Source: Deltaproteobacteria bacterium (GTDB lineage Bacteria > JAEEML01). From it: a stretch of DNA of 14,159 nt. Positions within the stretch are counted from its first letter, which is position 1. Each line of letters opens with the position of its first letter. The notes beneath the pieces were generated by a model. That model saw only the letters and a list, made by a program, of their open reading frames with translations. It was not told the DNA's origin and made no database searches. The DNA is taken from positions 1-14,159 of the forward strand of contig JAEEML010000159.1 of the NCBI GenBank assembly GCA_016283195.1. The letters are read 5' to 3'. Made by a program: the position numbers and the translations under genes. Positions 1 to 6,737 of the stretch are shown in pieces.

Positions 1-608
1 GCCGCGGAAGTATTAATTTTATTGGCTTTAGTGGCTGCGCCGCCGACTGAATCGGAAGCAGCATATTTAATAGCATTTACCATGGCCTTGGTGGCATAAG
101 TATCTGATACAGAGCTTGTTGTGGCAAAGCTATTAATGGCGTCAACTATTTCGGCAGACAAGTTGCCTTCACCGATACAGCCGTTACAATCAACATTTAA
201 AGCTGTGTCGGCAGTGTCGGCAAGAATGGCAAAAGGCACCGCGCTAACAGGCAATTTGCGGTTCATCACTTCGCTATCAATAATAAGCTCCAGCTCCAGC
301 TTGTCACCAGCGGCCACGAGTTGATCGCGGGTAATATCAATAGCTATATCATAATAGCCGTTTACCACTTCGTAATCAGTAAGTTCTTTAGTGGCAATGG
401 GCAACTGCGGATCGGTGCTCGCATTGTAAATAGTGGCTTTGATGGTGTGCGTGCCGCTTATTAAAGCGCCGTCTTTGTTGCGAATGAGCCCTTGATGTAC
501 CAAACTCATGGGTACGGCAATGGTGGAGTCTTCGGCTTTAGCCAGCGGCGAGCCGAGCAGCACTCCGGCCAAAAATATGGTTAATGCTCTTTTAAGTTGC
601 TTATTCAT
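1..608 (-). CDS. Secreted protein of the VPFA-linker type, 3' end outside window
   Basis: Reading leftward from the ATG at 608-606, the frame stays open to the window edge (about 202 codons, no stop), so the C-terminus is missing. A strong Shine-Dalgarno, AAGGAGG at 620-614, lies 5 nt before the ATG. Residues 1-25 look like a signal peptide: a basic MNKQLKR start, a hydrophobic core, and a likely cut after AKA (residue 25). The mature part begins with a beta-rich section (VHQGLIRNKDGALISGTHTI), followed by LPVSAVPFAILADTADTA and a CNGCIGEG motif, then an Ala/Ser/Thr-rich tail. From memory, this order (sandwich domain, VPFA linker, C-x-x-C-I motif) is common in large secreted proteins of delta-proteobacterial lineages, often with fibre-like tails. 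The biochemical role is unknown. It lies 18 nt after the lipoprotein gene, so the two are probably co-transcribed. Confidence 0.82.
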   Translation of the reverse strand, partial: MNKQLKRALTIFLAGVLLGSPLAKAEDSTIAVPMSLVHQGLIRNKDGALISGTHTIKATIYNASTDPQLPIATKELTDYEVVNGYYDIAIDITRDQLVAAGDKLELELIIDSEVMNRKLPVSAVPFAILADTADTALNVDCNGCIGEGNLSAEIVDAINSFATTSSVSDTYATKAMVNAIKYAASDSVGGAATKANKINTSA

Positions 609-626
609 AAGATCCTCCTTGGGCTA

Positions 627-1184
627 TCAGTGCCCATCTTTTGTTGTTACAACGTAAGAGTTACTCTCGGCTTTTTGCACTATTGCGCCGCCGGTAACTT
701 CTACTTCAAAACTATTGCTGGAAACTTTGCCGCCAACGGAAACAGGGGTGCCGGTAACCGAAGAAGCATGGTTATCTTGCGGGCCGGGCGGCACACCACT
801 CTGGGCATCGCTATTGCTATCAGGCGGAACATCGGTGTTATCACCTGGGCCGGGAATATCGGTGTTATCGCCGGGACCGGGAATATCAGTGTTATCACCG
901 GGACCGGGCTTATCGGTATTATCGCCGGGGTCATTGGTTTTACCGTTAACGCTCTTTACACAGCGCCCATCTTTGCACTCCTGGCCAGCTTCACAATCAG
1001 CAGTATCAATGCACACCAAGCGGCAAATACCATAATCGCAATACATCCCGCTATCGCAGGCGTTGATTTCGTCACAATTTTCACCAAGTTGGCGGGAATT
1101 ATTGCTACCAACAGGTTTATTGTTACAAGCAGCACTAAGAAGTGATAAAAAGAGCCCACAACATAATAAAACCCACGATCTCAT
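627..1184 (-). CDS. Cys-rich lipoprotein with acidic Pro/Gly repeats
   Basis: 185 residues. The ATG at 1184-1182 is preceded by GGAGG at 1193-1189. Residues 1-20 are a lipoprotein signal with lipobox LSAAC, so Cys20 would be lipidated. The +2 residue is Asn, so it is not an obvious inner-membrane retention signal, and outer-membrane anchoring is plausible. Residues 37-75 hold eight cysteines (37, 43, 49, 54, 58, 64, 70, 75) in an EGF/dickkopf-like spacing ending in GQECKDGRCV, enough for four disulfides. Residues 87-122 are four 9-residue repeats (GDNTDIPGP type), probably an extended stalk. The C-terminal 60 residues are Ser/Val/Gly-rich and resemble nothing I recognise. Such small Cys modules on outer-membrane lipoproteins are frequent in myxobacteria-like genomes. 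A surface binding or adhesion role is inference. It is the first gene of a two-gene unit with the secreted protein downstream. Confidence 0.85.
   Translation of the reverse strand: MRSWVLLCCGLFLSLLSAACNNKPVGSNNSRQLGENCDEINACDSGMYCDYGICRLVCIDTADCEAGQECKDGRCVKSVNGKTNDPGDNTDKPGPGDNTDIPGPGDNTDIPGPGDNTDVPPDSNSDAQSGVPPGPQDNHASSVTGTPVSVGGKVSSNSFEVEVTGGAIVQKAESNSYVVTTKDGH
819..926 (-). repeat. Four tandem 27-bp units in the lipoprotein gene
   Basis: Four in-frame copies of a 27-bp unit encode GDNTDKPGP, GDNTDIPGP (twice) and GDNTDVPPD. The DNA copies are nearly identical, which suggests recent duplication. Copy number may vary between strains without breaking the frame. Confidence 0.9.
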
Positions 1185-1222
1185 ATAACCTCCATAAGGT
1201 TTTTTATGTAGATATACCTCAT

Positions 1223-1248
1223 GTTAGGTAATTTGTTGATAACCTAAC
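1223..1248. promoter_or_regulatory. Inverted repeat GTTAGGT-N12-ACCTAAC in divergent intergenic region
   Basis: Perfect 7-bp arms at 1223-1229 and 1242-1248 are separated by an AT-rich 12-bp spacer. The site lies between the divergent lipoprotein and TPR genes, about 40 bp upstream of the lipoprotein start. The arms are not directly followed by a T tract, so an operator for a dimeric regulator fits better than a terminator. The regulator is unknown. Confidence 0.4.
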
Positions 1249-1261
1249 CAAAAGTAGTCTA

Positions 1262-1276
1262 TTTTTTTTTTTTTTT
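1262..1276 (+). repeat. Run of 15 T
   Basis: A 15-nt thymine homopolymer lies in the intergenic region between divergent genes. It is long for a bacterial chromosome and could be length-variable by slippage, or could act as an A/T-tract element near promoters. It could also reflect an assembly or read error. Confidence 0.95.
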
Positions 1277-1326
1277 GAGTCAACTAAAAAGTCTTTCTTG
1301 CGTGACAACCAATAAACTCTGGCCTC

Positions 1327-1355
1327 TTGACTTACTCTTTCGCAGATATTACTCT
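1327..1355 (+). promoter_or_regulatory. Candidate promoter for the TPR-mfd unit
   Basis: TTGACT (1327-1332, five of six bases of the -35 consensus) is followed after 17 bp by TACTCT (1350-1355, three of six of the -10). It lies about 35-65 bp upstream of the start at 1392. The -10 is weak, so this is tentative. Confidence 0.3.
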
Positions 1356-1381
1356 TTTGCCGCTTTTGGGCACGCCCGTTT

Positions 1382-1387
1382 GGAGGT
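1382..1387 (+). promoter_or_regulatory. Ribosome-binding site fixing the TPR gene start
   Basis: GGAGGT lies 4 nt before the ATG at 1392. The frame is open further upstream, back to a TTG at 1275 next to the T run, but that TTG has no Shine-Dalgarno. The site therefore places the start at 1392. Confidence 0.8.
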
Positions 1388-1391
1388 AATC

Positions 1392-2021
1392 ATGCCGGCT
1401 TTGGAAGAACTTTTACAAGAGATAGCTACTCACGAAGAAAATAGAGATTTAGAGGCTTTAAGAGCGGCCAGAAATAACCTTTTGCAGGAATATCCCGACT
1501 GCGACGAAGCAGCGGAAATTCTTTATAAAACCGGCCTTGATTTGCTCTTTTTCAGCCGTGATCAGGAGGGGGCTATAGAGGCATTTAAAGCGGCGGTGGC
1601 CAAAAAGGCACCCATTTGGTCCGGCGCGGCGCGCATTTCTCTAGCTATTTGCATCTCCCGCCGGGGCGAGTCCAGTAAAGCCCTCTTTGAGCTTAGAAAA
1701 GTGGCTTTTCCCGAGGCGCCGGATGCCAATTCGGTTACCGCTCTCGCTTTTATGGAATATATTTTTGAAGAGAGCAATAATGAGGATGAGCTTAACCGGG
1801 TGCGTAAAGAGCGCATAAGCCAGCTAAAGAGCTTAGCCAAAGAGGCCGATCCCGATTTTGAAGCGCCGGTGAAAGCCTTTTATCTAAAAGAACTGGCGCT
1901 GGAATATGTGCGCGCTAAGGATTTGGATTTAGCCCGGAAGCGCTTTAATGAGGCGCTGGAGCTGGGAGAAGAGGCTATCGGCAGTGAGCTCTTTGCTGAG
2001 ATTAATGATTTAATGCCCTGA
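1392..2021 (+). CDS. TPR-like alpha-helical protein
   Basis: 209 residues, soluble, rich in Ala, Glu, Leu and Lys, with no signal peptide or membrane segment, so probably cytoplasmic. Helix-pair patterns typical of tetratricopeptide repeats are visible at about 41-70 (ending EGAIEAFKAAVAKKAP), 79-103, and 164-193 (LALEYVRAKDLDLARKRF). TPR proteins are protein-binding scaffolds; no catalytic motif is visible and the partner is unknown. The stop is only 22 nt before mfd, so the two genes probably share an mRNA. The small protein could be linked to Mfd or simply be a housekeeping neighbour. I do not recognise a named family. Confidence 0.8.
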   Translation: MPALEELLQEIATHEENRDLEALRAARNNLLQEYPDCDEAAEILYKTGLDLLFFSRDQEGAIEAFKAAVAKKAPIWSGAARISLAICISRRGESSKALFELRKVAFPEAPDANSVTALAFMEYIFEESNNEDELNRVRKERISQLKSLAKEADPDFEAPVKAFYLKELALEYVRAKDLDLARKRFNEALELGEEAIGSELFAEINDLMP

Positions 2022-2043
2022 TTTTCCTCTCCTTTTTTGAATC

Positions 2044-5000
2044 ATGAACAATATCAATACGGCGCTTAATGCCATCATTGAGAACAACGAAGTACTTACT
2101 CTTAGCGGAGTTGGCGGATCGGCCACTGCGCTTATTATAGGCCGGCTTTTGCAAGCCCAGGAGCGGCCGCTCATTATTGTGGTTAAAGATGAAGAGCGAG
2201 CGGCGGCTCTGGCGGCCGAGCTTGCCACCTTTTCCGGCCGCGAGATTCTTTACTATCCGGCGGAGAGCCACCTGCCTTATCTGGAAGTGGCTTATGACCT
2301 CGAAGCCTCCATGGACCGGCTGGCTATTTTAACGGCGCTTTTGAGCCAAAAGCCCTTTGCCGCCATTGTGCTCTCTATTGCGGCTTTTAGTGCCCGCACC
2401 ATGGCCCCGCGCGAGCTGGGGCGGCGGGGTGAGATTCTGATAAAAGGCGAAGAAATTGCCCGTGAAGAACTGATAAATCAGCTTGTATGCTGTGGTTATG
2501 AGCAGGTGACCACCGTGGAGGATCGCGGCACTTTTGCTCTGCGTGGGGCTATTATTGACTTTTATCGCCCGGAAGATACTTATCCGGTGCGCGTGGATCT
2601 CTTTGGCGACACCATCGATGGCCTCTATTATTTTGATGTGGCCACGCAGCGCCGCAAGGGCACTTTGGATGATATTACCATCTATCCCACCCGCGAGATA
2701 ACGCTGGATGAAGCGAGCAAAGAGCGCCTTATCATCGGCCTGGATAATTTGGCGGAATCTTTTGATATTCCCACCAAAAAGCTCAAGGCTATGCAGGCCG
2801 ATATCAAAGATGGTGTGAGCTTTTTTGGCATTGAGGCCTTTATGCCTCTGCTTTATGCCGAAATGGGGACGCTCTGGGATTATGTAAAAAAGAGCTATCC
2901 GCTATTAATTTTGGAAGAGGAAGAAGAGCTTTTTGCTGCCATAGATGAGCGCGATAAAGTGGCGCAAAGCGAGTATGAAAGCGCCAAAGAGCGCTCTTCG
3001 CCCCATTTGCCGCCGGCGGCTCATTTTATGGATTTAGCCGAAATTAAAGAACTTTTTGAAAGCGTTCTGCCCAGAGTGCTTTTAAAGCAATTTTCTATAG
3101 ATAGCGGTGGTGGTGCCTTATATGAACCTTTAACGGCTCTGCGTCAGGAGCTCATGGCCAGGCGCATAAATCCCTCCTTGGGCGAGATACTCGATCCCCT
3201 TTTGGAGAGCCTCAAAAAGTGGAAAGCTCTCGCTTACAGGATAGTTTTGACTTCCGATAGCCCAAACAGAGCGGAGCGGCTGGCGGCGCTTTTAAAAGGG
3301 CGCAATTTCCCGGTGGAAATAAGCAAATTGCCAATTTCCAAGGCTATTATGCAAATTCCCCGCGCCGGCGGTGTGCTGATTGACATTGCCGCTGTAAATG
3401 AGGCTTTCCGCTGCGAAAATATTATAATTATTCCCGATAGTATCATTTTTGGCTTGCCGCCGGCGGCTACTGGCCGTCATGCCCGCAATTTAAGGCAAAA
3501 GGCGCCAAAAGAGCAGGGCGGAGCCGATTTACGCGCCCTTAAAGACGGCGATGCGGTGGTGCATTCCGAATATGGCATCGGGCGCTACTGCGGCATAAAG
3601 CGCCTCACAATTGACGGCATGGTGGGCGATTTTATCTGGCTGGAATATGCCGGCGGCGATCGCCTCTATCTGCCAATGGTGCATTTAGGGCTTATTCACC
3701 CCTATCAGGGGCCGCCGGGAGTTAAGCTGGATACTCTGGGCAGTACGCGCTGGCTCAAAGCGCGGCAAAAAGTGCGCGTGGCTACGCAAGAGCTGGCCGC
3801 GCGCCTATTGGCTCTACATGCCAAGAGGCAGACCAGGGAGGGCCACTCATTTAGTGGCGAAGAAGCGAGCTATGCCGCTTTTGAAGCGCGCTTTCCTTAT
3901 GAAGAAACGCCGGATCAGCAAAAGGCCATTGAGGCAGTTTTGAGCGATTTGCGCTCTAACCATCCCATGGACCGCCTGGTTTGCGGCGATGTGGGCTTTG
4001 GCAAAACCGAAGTGGCTATTCGCGCCGCCTACCGCGTGGTTCTCTCCGGTTATCAGGTGGCTGTTTTGGTGCCCACCACTATTTTGGCCATGCAACATGG
4101 GCGCACTTTTGGCGAGCGTCTGCGCGATGAACCGGTGCGGGTTGAAGTTTTGAGCCGTTTCAAAACAACCGCCGAGCAGAAAGCCATTATTGCCGATGCC
4201 AAAGCCGGCAAGGTGGATATTCTCATCGGCACCCACCGCCTTCTATCGGGCGATATTGCCTTCAACAAACTTGGCCTTTTGATTATTGACGAAGAACAGC
4301 GTTTTGGTGTGCGCCATAAGGAAAAACTGCGCGAATTAAAGGCCGAGGTGGATACCCTGACTTTAACGGCCACACCCATTCCCCGCACCATGTATATGTC
4401 GATGGTAGGGCTTAGAGATATTTCCCTCATCAGAACGCCGCCGGTGGAGCGCCATGCCGTAAAGACTGTGGTCTCGCGCTACGAAGGGCGGCTTCTGGCC
4501 GAGGCGGTGAGCAACGAACTCGCCCGTGGCGGCCAAGTCTATATTCTCTATAACGATGTGGCAAATATTGAAAAAATGGCTGCCGAAGTGCACGCGCTGG
4601 TGCCCGCCGCCCGCGTGGCTATTGCTCACGGTCAAATGGAAGGCAAAGCTTTAGAGCAGGTAATGGCCGATTTTATTAACCAAATAAGCAATGTTTTGGT
4701 GTGCTCCACTATTATCGAAAACGGCCTGGATATTCCCTCTGTCAATACCATTGTCATTGTGCGCGCCGACCTCTTCGGCCTCTCACAGCTCTACCAGATT
4801 CGCGGGCGGGTTGGGCGCGGGCGGCAAAAGGCCTATGCCTACCTCTTTTTGCCGGAGAGCGGCTCGGTCACCGCCGAGGCCAAGGCCAGGTTGGCCGCCT
4901 TGCAGCGCTTTTCCGGCCTGGGCGACGGAGTTTCCATTGCTCAGGAAGATTTGGAGCTTAGAGGATCCGGCGACCTCTTGGGCCCCGATCAAAGCGGCAA

Positions 5001-5556
5001 TATTGCCGCCGTGGGCTTTGAGCTTTATACCGAGCTTTTGGCTGAAGCAGTAAAAGAGCTTAAAAGCGGCAACATTAGCGCCGGCGAGACGGCTATTGAG
5101 ATAAAATTGCCCATTACCGCGCATATTCCCGACGATTATATCCCCGATATCGGCCAGCGTATCAGCTATTACCAGCAGCTCTCCAAAGTGCAAGATGCCA
5201 ATGAGCTCAGCGTTTTAGTGTCGGATATTTGCGATATGTTCGGCCCGCTGCCCGAGCCATTTGAGCAGCTTATAGCTCTTTTTGCTCTCCAGCCCATGCT
5301 CAAAGATTTGGGGGCCTCTGCTTTGCAGGGGCAAGCTCACGAAGGGCGCACTTTTATTTCTTTGCAACTTAGCGGGGGCGGCCTTTTGTCGCCGGAGCGC
5401 CTGGCTGCTCTTTGTGCCGCTCACCCACAGGAATACCGCCTCACACCTTCCGGGCGTTTGGTGCTGATGGCCCAAGGCCTACCGGAGAGCGAGGGCGAAT
5501 GGCTGAATATCACCCGCGAGCTTTTGCAAAAGGTCTATAGGGAAGTGAATAAGTAG
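2044..5556 (+). CDS. mfd: Transcription-repair coupling factor Mfd
   Basis: 1170 residues, the usual length for Mfd (about 1150-1180). Mfd is a DNA translocase that pushes RNA polymerase stalled at lesions off the template and recruits UvrA for nucleotide-excision repair. The N-terminal third is the UvrB-like part. Residues about 498-570 are the RNA-polymerase-interacting CarD-like domain (DGDAVVHSEYGIGRY onward). The translocase core carries motif I GDVGFGKTE (648-656), motif II DEEQ (749-752), motif III LTATPIPRTM (774-783), motif V STIIENGLDIPS and motif VI QIRGRVGRGR (around 918-927). These are followed by the TRG-type segment ending LELRGSGDLLG and a C-terminal D7-like domain. All ATPase motifs look intact. 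The ATG at 2044 has no Shine-Dalgarno; the preceding 22 nt are pyrimidine-rich. Expression may rely on the upstream TPR gene being translated. Confidence 0.98.
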   Translation: MNNINTALNAIIENNEVLTLSGVGGSATALIIGRLLQAQERPLIIVVKDEERAAALAAELATFSGREILYYPAESHLPYLEVAYDLEASMDRLAILTALLSQKPFAAIVLSIAAFSARTMAPRELGRRGEILIKGEEIAREELINQLVCCGYEQVTTVEDRGTFALRGAIIDFYRPEDTYPVRVDLFGDTIDGLYYFDVATQRRKGTLDDITIYPTREITLDEASKERLIIGLDNLAESFDIPTKKLKAMQADIKDGVSFFGIEAFMPLLYAEMGTLWDYVKKSYPLLILEEEEELFAAIDERDKVAQSEYESAKERSSPHLPPAAHFMDLAEIKELFESVLPRVLLKQFSIDSGGGALYEPLTALRQELMARRINPSLGEILDPLLESLKKWKALAYRIVLTSDSPNRAERLAALLKGRNFPVEISKLPISKAIMQIPRAGGVLIDIAAVNEAFRCENIIIIPDSIIFGLPPAATGRHARNLRQKAPKEQGGADLRALKDGDAVVHSEYGIGRYCGIKRLTIDGMVGDFIWLEYAGGDRLYLPMVHLGLIHPYQGPPGVKLDTLGSTRWLKARQKVRVATQELAARLLALHAKRQTREGHSFSGEEASYAAFEARFPYEETPDQQKAIEAVLSDLRSNHPMDRLVCGDVGFGKTEVAIRAAYRVVLSGYQVAVLVPTTILAMQHGRTFGERLRDEPVRVEVLSRFKTTAEQKAIIADAKAGKVDILIGTHRLLSGDIAFNKLGLLIIDEEQRFGVRHKEKLRELKAEVDTLTLTATPIPRTMYMSMVGLRDISLIRTPPVERHAVKTVVSRYEGRLLAEAVSNELARGGQVYILYNDVANIEKMAAEVHALVPAARVAIAHGQMEGKALEQVMADFINQISNVLVCSTIIENGLDIPSVNTIVIVRADLFGLSQLYQIRGRVGRGRQKAYAYLFLPESGSVTAEAKARLAALQRFSGLGDGVSIAQEDLELRGSGDLLGPDQSGNIAAVGFELYTELLAEAVKELKSGNISAGETAIEIKLPITAHIPDDYIPDIGQRISYYQQLSKVQDANELSVLVSDICDMFGPLPEPFEQLIALFALQPMLKDLGASALQGQAHEGRTFISLQLSGGGLLSPERLAALCAAHPQEYRLTPSGRLVLMAQGLPESEGEWLNITRELLQKVYREVNK

Positions 5557-5571
5557 CCGGGTAATTTGTAG

Positions 5572-5601
5572 CGCTTTTTGGGAGATATTCTCCATAAAGC
5601 G
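5572..5601 (+). terminator. Hairpin downstream of mfd, possible terminator
   Basis: CGCTTT (5572-5577) pairs with AAAGCG (5596-5601), and inside it GGAGA (5581-5585) pairs with TCTCC (5589-5593) around a TAT loop, with a small 3/2 internal loop between the two stems. No clean T run follows, so it may be a weak terminator, an mRNA 3'-end stabiliser, or a leader element of the next gene, which starts 72 nt later. Confidence 0.4.
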
Positions 5602-5673
5602 GAATTATAAGGTTTGCACAATTTTTATTCCTGTATTAGAAACACCTTGGAGATCTTGGCCGGAGTGAGGTAA

Positions 5674-6576
5674 ATGGCAGAAGATTTATTTGGTAGTTTC
5701 GCAAATATCAGTTCTTTTAGTACCGCCGGTGCCGGTGGTGAAGCCGCTGACAGCTGGCTTATTAAGCAAGGCGGCATGGTGCTGGGGCCAATGCCCACCA
5801 GCGTGGTAAACAATAAGCTGCTTTCCGGTGAAATAAAGGTGGAGAGCCTGGCCGCCCCCGAAGGCAGCGACGAATTTGTGCCGCTTATGCAGCTTGCCGC
5901 TTTTAAAACCAAAGTAGTGGAAGCGCAAAAACTGGCCGCTGAGCGCAAAGCCAAAAAGAGCCGACGTAATACTATTTTAGCGGCTCTTATCGTGACCGTT
6001 CTGTTGGGCGGCGGTTCAGCCGCTGCTTATTTTCTTGGCCTCTTTCCCGTGGATGAACCACCGCCGCCGCCGGAGCCGCCAAAACCGGCTGTTACTTTGG
6101 CCGATGTGCCCACTTTGCAACTGGTGGCTTTGGTTGATATCGAAAAAGCAGCCGAGAATATTAAGGTAAAAGAAGAAAAAGTGGTGCAGAAGAGCACTAA
6201 GACTGCCGGTAAGCGCAAAACTACCAAAGGCGGCTCCGGCGGCGGCAAAGCAGCTGATGCCGAAGAAGAAGTGGTGGCTGGTTGCCAATTGCCCACGCAA
6301 ACCATTATCGGCATTGTGCAGCGGGCTTCCGGCAAGTGGGTTTCCTGTATTCAGCACCTCGCGGAAAATGAGCCGGATATGGTGCCTAAGCAGCTTGTTT
6401 TGAGCTTTACCGTTACCACCGATGGCAATCTCACCAACTTCCAAGTGGGGAACCGCGAACTCAAAAAACACCCGGTGCGTAACTGCCTCTTTAAGCATTT
6501 CAGCGCTATGAAATTCCCGCCCTCCAAAGGCTCCAACTGCACAGTTGATGACTGGGCTATCCCCTTGAAAAAATAA
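5674..6576 (+). CDS. Bitopic GYF-domain protein with AgmX/TonB-like C-terminus
   Basis: 300 residues. Residues about 27-77 resemble a GYF_2 domain (SWLIKQGGMVLGPMPTSVV, then a hydrophobic FVPLMQLAAF end), a peptide-binding fold expected in the cytoplasm. After a basic stretch (RKAKKSRR, 91-98) comes one transmembrane helix at about 100-122. A proline run at 129-137 and a Lys/Gly-rich linker (about 165-192) follow, as in TonB-family periplasmic spacers. Residues about 205-298 match the AgmX/PglI-type C-terminal pattern: Cys225, a segment around FTVTTDGNLTNFQV, Cys271, and FPPSKG. Cys225 and Cys271 may form a disulfide. Myxobacterial AgmX (GltJ) of the gliding machinery has GYF plus TonB-like domains in this order, but this protein lacks an obvious N-terminal zinc finger. 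An envelope-spanning role is likely; motility is only a possibility. Start chosen by GGAG/GAGG just upstream (5662-5670). Confidence 0.8.
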   Translation: MAEDLFGSFANISSFSTAGAGGEAADSWLIKQGGMVLGPMPTSVVNNKLLSGEIKVESLAAPEGSDEFVPLMQLAAFKTKVVEAQKLAAERKAKKSRRNTILAALIVTVLLGGGSAAAYFLGLFPVDEPPPPPEPPKPAVTLADVPTLQLVALVDIEKAAENIKVKEEKVVQKSTKTAGKRKTTKGGSGGGKAADAEEEVVAGCQLPTQTIIGIVQRASGKWVSCIQHLAENEPDMVPKQLVLSFTVTTDGNLTNFQVGNRELKKHPVRNCLFKHFSAMKFPPSKGSNCTVDDWAIPLKK

Positions 6577-6733
6577 GGCCCTCACCCCCTAGCCCCCTCT
6601 CCATTTTCTGCGAAAATAGCGAGGGGAAACATATTGAATATATATGAAAATTTATGAAATTCTTAATCCTCTCCATCGTTCAGATGGAGATGGTGGGCGC
6701 CGTAGGCGACCGGGTGAGGGAGCCTTTTTTTTT
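6577..6733. terminator. Branched two-way terminator between convergent genes
   Basis: CCCTCACCC (6579-6587) pairs with GGGTGAGGG (6712-6720), extended by GG (6577-6578) with CC (6723-6724). On the plus strand nine T follow (6725-6733). On the minus strand the same stem is followed by TTATTTTTT, overlapping the end of the plus-strand gene. Inside are three hairpins: CCCCTC/GAGGGG (6594-6599/6621-6626) stacked on ATTTTC-TGC-GAAAAT (6603-6617); CTCCATC-GTTCA-GATGGAG (6671-6689); and CGCC-GTA-GGCG (6698-6708). Placed exactly between convergent stops, it probably ends transcription from both sides. Its size and terminal inverted repeats also fit a small non-autonomous repeat element. Confidence 0.75.
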
Positions 6734-6737
6734 AAGC

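Noticed and set aside
597-1145. Plus-strand frame of about 180 codons over the lipoprotein gene
   Set aside because: It is the antisense of the tandem repeat and Cys-rich region, with Ile/Gly/Ala-rich low complexity and no ribosome site.
1275-1391. N-terminal extension of the TPR gene starting at TTG 1275
   Set aside because: It starts at the edge of a T homopolymer with no ribosome site and encodes an atypical Ser/Phe/Arg-rich tail. The ATG at 1392 has GGAGGT 4 nt upstream.
4783-5193. Minus-strand and shifted-frame open stretches within mfd
   Set aside because: They are shadows of a strongly conserved coding frame.
5614-5639. TTGCAC ... TATTAG as promoter before the AgmX-like gene
   Set aside because: The spacer is only 14 bp and the -10 is poor; not supported as a sigma-70 promoter.
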